Assembly (NCBI GenBank): GCA_015231825.1
Contig: JADGAV010000022.1
Location: 1 to 62,500 of the forward strand
Reading direction: 5' to 3'
Length of the DNA stretch: 62,500 nucleotides
Source: SAR324 cluster bacterium
GTDB lineage: Bacteria > SAR324 > NAC60-12
This document shows positions 27,101 through 35,855 of the stretch, one piece after another (the stretch's first letter is position 1; every line of letters begins with the position of its first letter). The notes below the pieces were generated by a model. That model searched no databases and was not told where the DNA came from. It was given only the letters and a program-made list of their open reading frames with translations. Made by a program: the position numbers and the translations under genes.

Positions 27101-27700
27101 CTGCAGAAGGTCTTCCACCCGCAGCAAATTCTGTTGGGTAGACTGCAGTCGGCGTTCAGCCGTTAACCGTTTGTTTTTAAATTTGACGATTCCGGCCGCA
27201 TCTTCAATCAAAAAGCGGCGATCCAGGGGTCGGGCACCGACGATCTCTCCAACTTTCCCCTGCTCAATTATGGCGTAGGACTTACTGCCGATTCCCGTAT
27301 CCATGAAGAGTTCCCGCACGTCCATTAAGCGCACTGGTACTTTGTTGATCATATAAACACTTTCCCCGGAACGATACAGCTTTCTTGAAACGGCAATTTC
27401 AGAAAACTCCCGATACTGGCGCATTCCTCCTCCCTCAGCATTGGTGAAAGTCAGAGTGACTTCCGCCACCCCCACCGGTTTCTGGAAGGCGCTGCCCGCA
27501 AATATCACATCTTCCATTCCTCCGCCCCGCAGATGTTTGGCACTTTGTTCTCCCAAAACCCAGACAATGGCATCCACGACATTGCTCTTTCCGCAGCCGT
27601 TGGGACCCACAATCACCGTGACCCCCTGCTTAAGAAATTCGATTTTAACCGGATGACAAAATGATTTGAATCCGGAGATGTGCAAGCTTTTGAGACGCAT
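24125..27700 (-). CDS. smc: Chromosome segregation protein SMC
   Basis: The start at 27700 (MRLKSLHISGFKSF) is the conserved SMC N-terminus, and the 47 extra residues of the longer frame look spurious. The 1191-residue protein has Walker A GPNGCGKSNVVDAI near residue 35, long coiled coils, a central hinge (about residues 500-660 with GILGVLAEFLTMDPPLIAKIG), a second coil, and the C-terminal signature LSGGEKALTAISL with Walker B PFCLLDEVDAPLDD. SMC dimers with ScpA/ScpB compact and resolve the chromosome. No scpA or scpB is next to it in this window. No good ribosome site precedes the ATG. Confidence 0.95.
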   Translation of the reverse strand: MRLKSLHISGFKSFCHPVKIEFLKQGVTVIVGPNGCGKSNVVDAIVWVLGEQSAKHLRGGGMEDVIFAGSAFQKPVGVAEVTLTFTNAEGGGMRQYREFSEIAVSRKLYRSGESVYMINKVPVRLMDVRELFMDTGIGSKSYAIIEQGKVGEIVGARPLDRRFLIEDAAGIVKFKNKRLTAERRLQSTQQNLLRVEDLLQELHRQEENLSDQVEKANFFLELKEQSQLIDQQLSSLKWQNAMRQEKTAESATDQHKERQSMLLEKRGNEEAQLETMTADLGLQTAQLDRFREEGFQKEKEIQENESKRTLEQQNLRNSEEWVRQHTRELEELRGKVSDLQVQLETTRQETSSQENQHGDLQAEVNRIEASRVEESDILFTLNDEVQEFQKRLLAIHTQLTNHTNQKGFLEDRLSNLNERQLRLQEQIQANQLQLQQAESKVGQTQEKISRVEAIQKGIHQRLEQFEAELSLQEEQLLLNENRHQKKLSEYQTTQSHLESLTIIQNQYEDFDESVKSFLDLLNRSPEDKKRLGILGVLAEFLTMDPPLIAKIGPALTEYLDLLLVEKTENLAAIEQFCRENDVGRLGFCALDGPLQNFRGSLPPEAVPLTDFVQFSEPAETFSQGFLSQIYIVENEQNWRTLTKNEKFVEWISPQGTYYTRQGTAKIGRPRKNSFGFLERKTQIEELQASSIRLKKDVDSLQEEQSVLKIQQQQQVLKIEAEKGLQHEGELELSRFHKELEHDQLEHRRAGQVGVQLGTDRDQLRKDLERCRHNLDEIEARFLELGAERQHLETQMEQHQESIRVQQRNLEDISETLLSTRVSLTEVFEQLKTGQERDQRLEHEMAEGRKRLRVLENSQEEIAGKIEKSRQLIDDIDQNFDSMLMQRERLKEQLEAQTRSVQEITEKRSRASIGLQEMAKELDQLMTNIHAESLRTSEQRMQREQIEQQMINTYGRSPEEMLEDLDLTGLRENQLSSRFKKLKAQMSEMPNVNLAAPEEYAALQERIEFLSRQSADLQKAVNDLRQSIREINQESRRRFQEAFDLINKHFKELFNSLFEGGEASMILTDTEDVLEAGVDIIAQPPGKKLQNLNLLSGGEKALTAISLIFAIFLIKPSPFCLLDEVDAPLDDVNVGRFNGLIRQMVENTQFIVITHNKKTMEIGSRLYGVTMEEPGISKTVSVQFNEAAVMAG

Positions 27701-28091
27701 AGAATGATTTTTTCGAATGTGGAAGGATTTTGCCCTGTTGCCAGATCCGCAGAACCTCGATGCTTTCGTATTGACAACTGAGGCGCTCACCCGCGTGAAC
27801 AGCAGCAATATTGCCCGAATTTGACGCGATTTGAGTCTCAATTTTCCATTGCGCTATTTCCTGCGTTTTGCTGGTGATAATCCCAATGTTCCTTGCCATA
27901 GATCGAACACAAAGAAAAGTTTTCTCGTCAGAAGTCAAATGAGGATCGATTTTTGCTCCGCTCCTGACTGGAAAAACCTGTTGATTTCAAACAAGTGACT
28001 GTGCTAGTCTTAGCCGGTTAAAGAGAAAAAGCAGATTGATTGCAGCAGAGGATTGTCACATCAATTCATTTCCTCAGGAATTTCTAATAAT
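27701..28091. other. Intergenic region between smc and xseB (divergent)
   Basis: The 391 bp separate divergent genes and must hold both promoters. A minus-strand frame of up to 97 codons (27938-27645) runs into the smc start; it resembles no family and lacks a convincing ribosome site, so I do not call it a gene. A candidate promoter toward xseB lies at 27981-28010. Confidence 0.5.
27981..28010 (+). promoter_or_regulatory. Candidate sigma-70-type promoter for xseB
   Basis: TTGATT at 27981-27986 and TAGTCT at 28005-28010 are spaced 18 bp apart, about 80 bp before the xseB start. Both hexamers match the consensus at four of six positions, so this is a weak call. Confidence 0.3.
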
Positions 28092-28325
28092 ATGGCAAAG
28101 CAAACATTTGAGACAGCATTGGAACAACTGGAAGAATCAGTCAATCAGCTGGAAACCGGCTCATTGACTCTAGAGGAAGCATTGACTTCATTTGAGAATG
28201 GAATACGTTGGAGCCGAGAATGTCACCGATTTTTAGAAAAAGCTGAAAAACGCGTTGAAGTGATTTTGAAAAACGAAAAAGGGGAACACACCCAAACCGT
28301 ATTTGATCTCGAGGATCAAGTTTGA
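28092..28325 (+). CDS. xseB: Exodeoxyribonuclease VII small subunit
   Basis: The ATG at 28092 (MAKQTFETALEQLEE) is preferred over an in-frame ATG 39 bp upstream, because XseB proteins start this way and AGGA lies about 12 bp before. The 77 residues are nearly all helical, with the family pattern FETALEQLEESVNQLETGSLTLEEALTSFENGI in overlapping heptads. Together with the large subunit XseA it forms a nuclease that degrades single-stranded DNA to acid-insoluble oligonucleotides. XseA and the isoprenoid gene that often follow are not here; instead about 250 bp without a gene separate it from the RNase E/G gene. Confidence 0.9.
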   Translation: MAKQTFETALEQLEESVNQLETGSLTLEEALTSFENGIRWSRECHRFLEKAEKRVEVILKNEKGEHTQTVFDLEDQV

Positions 28326-28577
28326 TTTGAATGGGTAAAGAAATGTCCGAGATCACTCATTTTCCTGCCTTCCTGTTTTAATGACAGCCTCTAAGATCCG
28401 CAAGCAAACATCCGCATCCCTTGTTCAGTTTTTCCCGGGATAGATGCGTTTTATGACGAAAAATCGGGCCTACTGCCGAACTCTTCATAAAAAATTGATT
28501 CGTCACTCTAGACCCCAACACGATGAACAATCTGAAAAATTGACCAAAATACCTTTCATAACTAGTCAAGGAAATAA

Positions 28578-31274
28578 ATGACAAAGAATATTAAAAAAAT
28601 GCTCATCAATGTCAACGACGATGAGACCCGAATTGCCCAGGTGACCGGCAATACCCTGGACAATTTACATATTGAACAAACATCACAGGAACGAACTGTT
28701 GGAAACATTTACTACGGAAAAGTGGTAAAAATTCAAACTTCCTTTCAAGCGGCGTTTATTGACTATGGGGCTGAACGTCACGGGTTTCTTCCTTTTTCTG
28801 ACGTGAATTCCCAGTTGTTTAGAGCGGCAAAAAATACCAAAGGAAGACCTTCCATCGATAAAGTACTGAGGCATGGCCAGGTCCTGCTGGTTCAGGTGAC
28901 CCGCAACGAAATTGGCCACAAAGGAGCAAGCCTGACCACAAACATCAGCCTGCCCGGCCGATTCCTTGTTTTTATGCCCGACAGCGACAAGGGAGGAGTT
29001 TCTAAAAAAATTGAGGACGCAGAGACCCGTTCCCGCCTGAAGCATCTGCTGGAAGGTTTATGCGGAGAAAAGGATTCCGCCATTATTCGCACAGCGGGAG
29101 TCCATCGGAGTCTTTCAGAGCTGAAACGAGATTTTATGATGCTCCGGCGCAAATGGAATCAAATTCTTGAAAAGTTTGAAAATACGTCCAGTCCTCAGCT
29201 GATTTTCGAAGAGGAAGATGTCGTGGTCCGTATCCTGCGGGATTTCTTTATCGATGATATTGCCGAAATTTGGATTGACCATGCTGAAGCCTTTCAACGG
29301 GCACGCGAATTTTTCAAAGCCAGTATCCCCAATAAACAAAAACGTCTGCAGTTCTATCTCGGAGATCGCTCTCTTTTCTCGGTCCATGGAGTTGAAACCC
29401 AAATTGAACAACTGAGCAGCAACCAGGTTCCACTTCCTTCTGGTGGCAGCCTGGTGATTGACCCCACTGAAGCATTGGTTGCAATTGATGTCAATTCAGG
29501 CCGCTACAGCCAGTCCAATAACATTGAGGAAACCGCACTGCTCACCAATACCGAAGCGGCGGAAGAAGTTGCACGCCAACTCCGTCTACGGAATTTAGGG
29601 GGCCTGATTGTGATTGATTTTATCGACATGTTTTCCGAAAAAAACCGTGCCGCCGTGGTCAGCACCTTAGAATCGTACATGCAGGATGATAAAGCCAAAT
29701 GGACGCTGGGGACGATCTCCCAATTTGGTCTATTGGAGATGAGTCGGCAGCGTATTGCCAATGCCTTGTCTCAGGAGACTAAAACAATATGCCCAACCTG
29801 CGGCGGAATGGGAGAAGTGCTCTCGGTCTCCTCCCTGGCCAATGCTGTTTTGCGTAAAATTCGTGAATTGGCAGCAACGGAGAATATTTCTGAAATCCAG
29901 AGTTGGATTCCCATCGAATTGTCTAATTTTTTATTCAACAAAAAGCGTCAGCAGCTCGAGGAACTCGAGTTGGAATTCGGAATCCATATTGTCCTCACCG
30001 GCGACGCTTCTATCAAACTGGGAATCTTGCCCGCGTTTGAAGTCATTTCGAAAAAGGGAGTCAAGACTCGGGTTGAAGAAGACGATTACAAATATCTGGA
30101 TGATTTGAAGGGAAGACCTAAAAAATCCCGATCTCCACGGAGAAGGGGCAAATCATCGGTACAGCAGGTGGAATCCACAGAAGAAGAAAAAAGACCTGAC
30201 GAAGAGAGTTCTGAAGAGAGTTCTGAAGAGAATTCAATAAATTCGGCAGAATCTCGGGAAGAGAGTGAATCCTTGGAACAATCCGCAGAGACCGCAGGTT
30301 CCGATGACGGGAAAACTGTTGAAAAAAATAGGGAGGAAACGCTAGAACCGGAAGACATGCCAAAGGCCGAAGACAAGGTTTTAGAATCTTCAGGTCCCGA
30401 GGAGGAAGCCGCACCTGTTGAAGTTCAAGCAGAAGCTAAGGAAGAAGAAAAAAATTCAAACACTGCCGAAAATATCGAGACAAAAAGCAGTTCCGCTGAC
30501 TCGGAAAAATCGAAAATAAAAGGAAGTGCGCTGATTCCTCTCTACAGCAGTGTGCACAAAAAATTGACACCTGAACAGCAGATTCTTTCCGTCAGCAAAC
30601 CCGTGGACGAAGCGCGAGAGAAATTGAAAGAAATTCCTCCGGGCACAGTGATCTATAGTAGTCCTCATCGCGGTTTGGAGAATATAAACCGGAGCTTCTC
30701 TCAAACGGAACCGGCAAAGGAAGTTCCTGCTGCAAAGGAAGAAATAAATGCGCCAGAGGCTGCCTCTGAAGCAATCCCGGAGCTTGCTCCCGAAGCAGGT
30801 CCGAAGGCTGCCCCGCAAAAAAGTGCCGCCAGGAAAAGTAACAGGCGACCTTCCAGCCGCGGTTCTCAAAACCGGAAAACGGCAGGCGCGAAGGAAACCG
30901 ATCCGGCCAGCACGAAAGAAGCCAAAGAGCCCCTGACGGAGACAAAAAGCAAAACCGCTGCAAAAAAGACGACGGCAAAAAAGAAAACCGCCCCAAGCAG
31001 CAAAGCAAAAACAGGAAAAGCGGCTGATGAGGTAAAAACTCCAAAACCAGCCGCTAGAAAATCTCCGGCGAAAAAGACTCCGCCAAAAAAGGAAGAAAGC
31101 GATGCAAAATCCGCTGCAAAGGACACGGTAAAAAGTGAAAAAGCAGAACCTGCCAAAAAAGCGAATGCGCCCAGAAAAACGACGGCAAAGGCAAAAACGG
31201 GCAGAACAGCCAAAACCAAAACTGGAAGCTCTCCCGCAAAGAAAGCGGAGGCAACCAAAACGGCACCCGAGTGA
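28578..31274 (+). CDS. rne: Ribonuclease E/G family protein with long disordered tail
   Basis: The 898-residue protein has the S1-like RNA-binding domain (VGNIYYGKVV, about 38-130) and the catalytic region with metal-binding Asp304 (DVNSGRY) and Asp347 (VIDFIDM). TNTEAAEEVARQLRLRNLGG lies between them, and the zinc-link motif CPTCGG is at 405-410. This matches the catalytic half of RNase E/G enzymes that cleave AU-rich single-stranded RNA in mRNA decay and rRNA processing. From about residue 500 it is disordered: first strongly acidic (repeated Glu/Ser), then Lys/Ala-rich (KTTAKKKTAP, ARKSPAKKTPPKK). This tail could bind RNA or a degradosome partner. The gene leads a run with selA 33 bp downstream. 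Confidence 0.93.
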   Translation: MTKNIKKMLINVNDDETRIAQVTGNTLDNLHIEQTSQERTVGNIYYGKVVKIQTSFQAAFIDYGAERHGFLPFSDVNSQLFRAAKNTKGRPSIDKVLRHGQVLLVQVTRNEIGHKGASLTTNISLPGRFLVFMPDSDKGGVSKKIEDAETRSRLKHLLEGLCGEKDSAIIRTAGVHRSLSELKRDFMMLRRKWNQILEKFENTSSPQLIFEEEDVVVRILRDFFIDDIAEIWIDHAEAFQRAREFFKASIPNKQKRLQFYLGDRSLFSVHGVETQIEQLSSNQVPLPSGGSLVIDPTEALVAIDVNSGRYSQSNNIEETALLTNTEAAEEVARQLRLRNLGGLIVIDFIDMFSEKNRAAVVSTLESYMQDDKAKWTLGTISQFGLLEMSRQRIANALSQETKTICPTCGGMGEVLSVSSLANAVLRKIRELAATENISEIQSWIPIELSNFLFNKKRQQLEELELEFGIHIVLTGDASIKLGILPAFEVISKKGVKTRVEEDDYKYLDDLKGRPKKSRSPRRRGKSSVQQVESTEEEKRPDEESSEESSEENSINSAESREESESLEQSAETAGSDDGKTVEKNREETLEPEDMPKAEDKVLESSGPEEEAAPVEVQAEAKEEEKNSNTAENIETKSSSADSEKSKIKGSALIPLYSSVHKKLTPEQQILSVSKPVDEAREKLKEIPPGTVIYSSPHRGLENINRSFSQTEPAKEVPAAKEEINAPEAASEAIPELAPEAGPKAAPQKSAARKSNRRPSSRGSQNRKTAGAKETDPASTKEAKEPLTETKSKTAAKKTTAKKKTAPSSKAKTGKAADEVKTPKPAARKSPAKKTPPKKEESDAKSAAKDTVKSEKAEPAKKANAPRKTTAKAKTGRTAKTKTGSSPAKKAEATKTAPE

Positions 31275-31307
31275 TTGGTGCAAACGCATTGGTGAATTAA
31301 TGGAACT

Positions 31308-32720
31308 ATGTCAGCAGCCCACTCTTCACTTTACAGCCTTTTGCCCTCAGTCACTGAGGTGGATCAATATTTGAAGGAACGAAGACAGCGCTTTGGAAAA
31401 CCCGTCCGGGCGCATGTTCTCCAAACTCTGCAGCAATTGCGCGAGCAAATCGCACGTTCTGCAGAAAGTGAAGAAGAATTCACCTTTTTTTCCGGAAAAG
31501 AAGAAATTCTCAAGCATCTGGCGGAGCAGCTTGCCCAACAGGGACAAACGTCCATTCGTCGCGTCGTCAATGCAACGGGAGTGGTCATTCATACGAATTT
31601 GGGACGATCTCCCGTCTCTCATCAGCTGATCGAATCCATTCTGCCGTTGCTCTCCTCCTACTCCAGCATTGAATATGATTTAAAAACCGGCAAACGAGGC
31701 AGCCGGGGAGAAGGAATAAAACAGCATTTACGCATGCTTTCAGGAGCAGAAGACGCCGTGGTGGTCAACAACAATGCCGCAGCAGTTTACCTGATGCTGA
31801 TGGCGCTGGCCTCCGGAAAAGAAGTGATCGTATCTCGCGGAGAGCTGATCGAAATTGGGGGGTCTTTTCGGGTCCCTGACATTATGAATGCCGCCGGTGT
31901 CAAACTGATCGAGGTCGGCACCACCAATCGGACCCGTATTTCGGACTATGAGAACGCAATCAGCGACAAGACGGCTGCATTGCTGAAAGTCCATCCGTCC
32001 AACTATAAAATAGCCGGATTTGTTGAAGAAACCTCTATTTCTCAAATTGCCAATCTGGCGAAGCAGCACCAACTGCTTTCGTTCTACGATTTAGGAAGCG
32101 GGAATTTTTTCCGGTTCAGCCAGCCTGCACTGCAAAGCATACCGAGCGTCCAGCAGGAACTGCGTTCCGGGGTCGATTTGCTCACTTTCAGCGGAGACAA
32201 GCTGCTGGGCAGCACCCAGGCAGGAATTGTCGTTGGCAAAGAAGAACTGACCCGAAAGCTGGCACGCCATCCTCTTTACCGGGCATTACGCCTGGACAAA
32301 GTCACTATGGCTCTGTTGGAAGTTCATTTGGCCGCCTATTTTCAAATCGAAACCCTGCCGGAGACAATTCCTGCAATTGGGATGCTGGAGCAATCCCAAA
32401 GCAAAATTCAGAAAAAGGCTGAAAAAGTCTTCAAATCCCTCAAAATTCCGGCAAATTCCGGTTGGACCTGCAATCTGCAAGCAACGACCTCTCTGACTGG
32501 CGGAGGCGCACTGCCGGAACTGTATCTGGATTCCTATTCCCTGATTTTACATCATGAAAGCAAGAGCGCGGCGCAAATTCAGGAATTCCTTCGTCTACGG
32601 GAAATACCGATCATTGCAAGGATTCAAAGGAATCAGGTCTGCCTGGATTTTCGAGCCATTTTTCCCAAAGATTTTCCTCAGATTACCGAGTCACTCCACC
32701 AACTTTTTGACGCCTCATGA
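31308..32720 (+). CDS. selA: L-seryl-tRNA(Sec) selenium transferase
   Basis: The 470 residues follow the SelA pattern: an N-terminal helical domain, VVNATGVVIHTNLGRSP, then VVNNNAAAVYLML and FSGDKLLGSTQAG, with Lys298 as the pyridoxal-phosphate lysine. SelA turns seryl-tRNA(Sec) into selenocysteinyl-tRNA with selenophosphate, so the organism very likely makes selenoproteins. selB, selD or a selC tRNA are not in the window. The last bases overlap the start of rfbD (ATGA at 32717-32720), an unusual coupling with a sugar-nucleotide gene. Confidence 0.93.
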   Translation: MSAAHSSLYSLLPSVTEVDQYLKERRQRFGKPVRAHVLQTLQQLREQIARSAESEEEFTFFSGKEEILKHLAEQLAQQGQTSIRRVVNATGVVIHTNLGRSPVSHQLIESILPLLSSYSSIEYDLKTGKRGSRGEGIKQHLRMLSGAEDAVVVNNNAAAVYLMLMALASGKEVIVSRGELIEIGGSFRVPDIMNAAGVKLIEVGTTNRTRISDYENAISDKTAALLKVHPSNYKIAGFVEETSISQIANLAKQHQLLSFYDLGSGNFFRFSQPALQSIPSVQQELRSGVDLLTFSGDKLLGSTQAGIVVGKEELTRKLARHPLYRALRLDKVTMALLEVHLAAYFQIETLPETIPAIGMLEQSQSKIQKKAEKVFKSLKIPANSGWTCNLQATTSLTGGGALPELYLDSYSLILHHESKSAAQIQEFLRLREIPIIARIQRNQVCLDFRAIFPKDFPQITESLHQLFDAS

Positions 32721-33586
32721 AACTGCTGATAACCGGGTCGAACGGCATGCTGGCCCAGGATTTAATTCAGGAACTCGAGAAAGTGGACTGGGCCTTTCAT
32801 GCATTTACGAAAAAGGAGCTGGACATTACACAACCTGCAAAAATTGCAGAGATCCTTCAACAAATAAAGCCTGACGCATTGATCAACTGTGCAGCATACA
32901 CCCAGGTGGATCAAGCTGAAGAGGAAGCATTGACCGCGAAAAAAATCAACCACGAAGGGGCAGCGAATTTAGCCCGCTATTGTGCAATGCAGCAGGTCAA
33001 ACTGATTCATCTCTCCACGGATTTCGTTTTTGACGGAATGCAGACTGAACCCTATTCCGAATCAGATGCTCCAAATCCCTCAGGGGTCTACGGGCAGACA
33101 AAACGGGCAGGAGAGATCTCGATTCTTGAGCAGATGAGGGACGCTCTGATTATAAGAACCTCCTGGCTTTTCGGGGCCTCCGGTAAAAATTTTGTCAAAA
33201 CAATGTTGAGACTGGCCCGAAGCGGTTCTGAAATCAAAGTCGTTGACGATCAAATCGGCTCGCCCACCTGGACGGTCGATTTGGCGAAGGCATTGATTCA
33301 TCTGCTGCAATTGAAGGTTTCCGGCATTGTTCATTTTTCAAATCGGGGAGAATGCAGTTGGCATGAACTGGCTGCAAAAACGATTGAGATTGCTCATCAA
33401 AAGGGCATGCTGTCCAACGTGATAAAAGTGCGACCGATTCCAGGTTCTGAATATCCGACTCCTGCAAAACGCCCTGCTTATTCTTCTTTGAACTGCGCAA
33501 AGTACCAGAACTTGACCGGAAAAACGCCCCCATGCTGGCAGGCGAGTTTGACTCAAATGCTGGAGCAGCTTTCGCAAAATTCGTGA
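32717..33586 (+). CDS. rfbD: dTDP-4-dehydrorhamnose reductase
   Basis: In this 289-residue extended-SDR protein, ITGSNGMLAQDL is the NADPH-binding motif, STDFVFDG and YGQTKRAGE contain the catalytic Tyr/Lys pair, and NCAAYTQVDQAEEE is typical of RmlD. It makes dTDP-L-rhamnose, the last step of the pathway, for O-antigen or other rhamnose glycans. The ATG overlaps the selA stop by 4 bp, and the following ABC transporter starts after 4 bp, so selA, rfbD, wzm and wzt form one unit. The other rml genes are not in the window. Confidence 0.9.
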   Translation: MKLLITGSNGMLAQDLIQELEKVDWAFHAFTKKELDITQPAKIAEILQQIKPDALINCAAYTQVDQAEEEALTAKKINHEGAANLARYCAMQQVKLIHLSTDFVFDGMQTEPYSESDAPNPSGVYGQTKRAGEISILEQMRDALIIRTSWLFGASGKNFVKTMLRLARSGSEIKVVDDQIGSPTWTVDLAKALIHLLQLKVSGIVHFSNRGECSWHELAAKTIEIAHQKGMLSNVIKVRPIPGSEYPTPAKRPAYSSLNCAKYQNLTGKTPPCWQASLTQMLEQLSQNS

Positions 33587-33590
33587 TCTG

Positions 33591-34391
33591 ATGGAAGTAT
33601 TCAAGAAATTACCACGAAAAATAATTCACCATCGCTACATGATCCGGGTGATGGCGATCCGTGAAATCAAAAGTCGTTATGTCGGTTCGATCATTGGGCT
33701 CTTTTGGTCCGTAATTCACCCGATTATGATGGTTTTTATATACTGGTTTGTTTTTTCGCTGGGATTCAAGGTCCAACCCAATGAAAATATTCCCTTCGTG
33801 CTTTGGTTTTTTTGTGCTTTTGTCCCCTGGAGCACCTTCAGCGAGATGCTGGGGGCCACCACCAATTCGGTTGTCATTCACGGCACCCTGATCAAAAGGA
33901 CCCTTTTCCCCAGTGAAATACTTCCCTTTATCTATCTTGTTTCCAGCGGCATCAGCCATCTGATCATGCTGGCCATCCTGCTGGTGATGCTGATGTTCAA
34001 CGGGATCCCGTTTTCCTGGCACAATTTACAGTTTCTTTACTACTGGTTTGCATTGACCGTTTTGATGCTGGGCCTGGGATGGCTCTTTTCCGGGATCAAC
34101 GTCTTTCTGAGAGATACCCATCAGTTGGTCGGAGTGCTGCTGCAAATGTGGTTTTGGGGAACTCCGATTTTCTGGACCCTGGAAATGCTGCCCCGGAAGC
34201 TGCATTTGATTTTGAAACTAAACCCCATGTTTTATATTGTGCAGGGCTATCGAGATTCCTTTTTGTATCAGCGTCCGATCTGGGACAATCCAAAAATGGG
34301 ACTGTACTTTTGGGGATTATGTCTGCCATTGCTCTTGATCGGAGGACTCGTTTTTCGAAAATTGAAACCTGACTTTGCGGATGTATTGTGA
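33591..34391 (+). CDS. wzm: O-antigen ABC exporter, permease subunit
   Basis: The 266-residue protein begins with the ABC-2 cytoplasmic helix (KIIHHRYMIRVMAIREIKSRYVGSIIG). Six hydrophobic segments follow, for example PIMMVFIYWFVFSLGF and LIMLAILLVMLMFNGI. The sequence IREIKSRYVGSIIGLFWSVIHP is typical of polysaccharide/teichoic-acid export permeases of the Wzm type. It should form the channel for undecaprenyl-linked glycan across the inner membrane together with the ATPase gene directly after it, whose ATG overlaps this stop codon. Substrate most likely an O-antigen made with the neighbouring RmlD product. Confidence 0.9.
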   Translation: MEVFKKLPRKIIHHRYMIRVMAIREIKSRYVGSIIGLFWSVIHPIMMVFIYWFVFSLGFKVQPNENIPFVLWFFCAFVPWSTFSEMLGATTNSVVIHGTLIKRTLFPSEILPFIYLVSSGISHLIMLAILLVMLMFNGIPFSWHNLQFLYYWFALTVLMLGLGWLFSGINVFLRDTHQLVGVLLQMWFWGTPIFWTLEMLPRKLHLILKLNPMFYIVQGYRDSFLYQRPIWDNPKMGLYFWGLCLPLLLIGGLVFRKLKPDFADVL

Positions 34392-35752
34392 TGAAGAACG
34401 ACCCGGTCATCAATGTTGATCAGATTTCCAAAAAATACAAAATTTACCCATCCAATCGTGCCCGATTTTTAGAATTTCTGAACCCCTTCAACACGGTTTA
34501 CCACCGTGAGTTTTGGGCTCTGCGGGACATTTCATTTCAGGTCCCCAAGGGACAAACCTACGGATTGATTGGCAGAAATGGTTCGGGAAAGTCGACTTTG
34601 CTGCAACTGATTGCCGGTGTGCTGCACCCCAGCAGTGGAGAAATTTCTACGGAAGGACGAATTTCGGCACTGTTGGAATTGGGGGCCGGCTTCAACCCGA
34701 GCTTCACAGGAAGAGACAATGTCATCCTCAATGGCGTGATTTCAGGACTTTCCAAGCAGGAAATAGAAGAGAGACTTCCTGAAATCATTGAATATTCGGA
34801 GCTCGGAGATTTTGTAGATCAGCCCGTGCGCACCTATTCTTCCGGAATGTTCGTGCGCCTGGCATTTTCTGCAGCCATTCACGTGGATCCGGAAATCCTG
34901 ATTGTGGATGAAGCCCTGGCTGTAGGAGACGCCCGTTTTCAAAGAAAGTGTTTTCGCAAATTCGAGCAATTTCGAAAAGAAGGGAAAACAATATTTCTCG
35001 TCACCCATGATGCCAATGCCATTGTCCGGCATTGTGATACTACCATTTTGATGGATGGCGGGCATATGATCAATATGGGAACTCCCAAAGATGTGGTCAA
35101 TCAGTATACCGAAATCATGAATGCCCCGGAAAACTCGACAAAAGTTTCGCTCAAAAAGTCGGATGCGCCGGTCTCTGAATTTGCCCACATTGGATACCAA
35201 GTGCCTCAGACTGAAGAAAACGACGCACCGCTCTCCCGATTTTTTATAGAAAAACACGGTGACGACCGTTGCCATCAAAGGAAATCCTTCAACCCGCGAG
35301 AACATCGTTACGGTACCAAAAAGGCGGAAATAATTGATTATTGTTTGGTGTGCAATTCGGAGTTTGACCCGGCCATCATTCAGGCGCATGAGGTCCTGGA
35401 GATCCACGTGAAAGTCTTGTTTCATCAAGCAGTGGAGTTTCCGATCTATGGTCTGACCATCAAAAGGCTGGATGGCGTTGAGGTCTACGGCAGCAATTCA
35501 TGGTTCGAGGAAATTGCGGTCAAACCTGCTCAAGCAGGAGATATTTCGGTTTTTAAAATTTCAGTGAAAATGAGTCTCATCCATGGAGACTATTTCATGT
35601 CGCTCGGGATTGTTGAACGACAGGAAAACCTGGAAATCGTTGCAATGGACCGTCGCTACGATCTCATCCATCTCAAGATACTGCAGTCGAGTCGTGTTTT
35701 CGGGATTGTTGATCTGGAAGCGGATTTTTTTGAGCATGGCTTCATTTCCTGA
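34391..35752 (+). CDS. wzt: O-antigen ABC exporter, ATPase with carbohydrate-binding domain
   Basis: The first ATG (34391) shares bases with the wzm stop (TGATG); a GTG at 34388 is the alternative. The protein has 453 residues: Walker A GRNGSGKST at 61-69, signature YSSGMFVRLAFS, Walker B ILIVDEAL and an H-loop (FLVTHDANA) for the ATPase. From about 290 a C-terminal beta-sandwich (YCLVCNSEFDPAIIQAHEVLEIHVKVLFH) matches the Wzt carbohydrate-recognition domain, which in the model Wzt proteins recognises the capped end of the glycan. This makes the exporter specific for a terminated polysaccharide. Confidence 0.92.
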   Translation: MKNDPVINVDQISKKYKIYPSNRARFLEFLNPFNTVYHREFWALRDISFQVPKGQTYGLIGRNGSGKSTLLQLIAGVLHPSSGEISTEGRISALLELGAGFNPSFTGRDNVILNGVISGLSKQEIEERLPEIIEYSELGDFVDQPVRTYSSGMFVRLAFSAAIHVDPEILIVDEALAVGDARFQRKCFRKFEQFRKEGKTIFLVTHDANAIVRHCDTTILMDGGHMINMGTPKDVVNQYTEIMNAPENSTKVSLKKSDAPVSEFAHIGYQVPQTEENDAPLSRFFIEKHGDDRCHQRKSFNPREHRYGTKKAEIIDYCLVCNSEFDPAIIQAHEVLEIHVKVLFHQAVEFPIYGLTIKRLDGVEVYGSNSWFEEIAVKPAQAGDISVFKISVKMSLIHGDYFMSLGIVERQENLEIVAMDRRYDLIHLKILQSSRVFGIVDLEADFFEHGFIS

Positions 35753-35855
35753 ATCAGTCTTCGCAGTCAGTTTTGATCAACGCTTGAAGAAATATTCCAA
35801 ACCTGCGAAACTAGGCGACCCTATAGTCTCTCAAAATTCAAGCAAAGCATTCCCA

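Noticed and set aside
27645..27938. Minus-strand frame of 97 codons overlapping the smc start
   Set aside because: No ribosome site, overlaps smc by 56 bp, no recognisable family; could be real but cannot be supported.
30456..31289. Long minus-strand frame of 277 codons opposite the RNase E/G tail
   Set aside because: It is the antisense of a low-complexity Lys/Ala/Glu region and its Cys/Phe-rich product is typical of such shadows.
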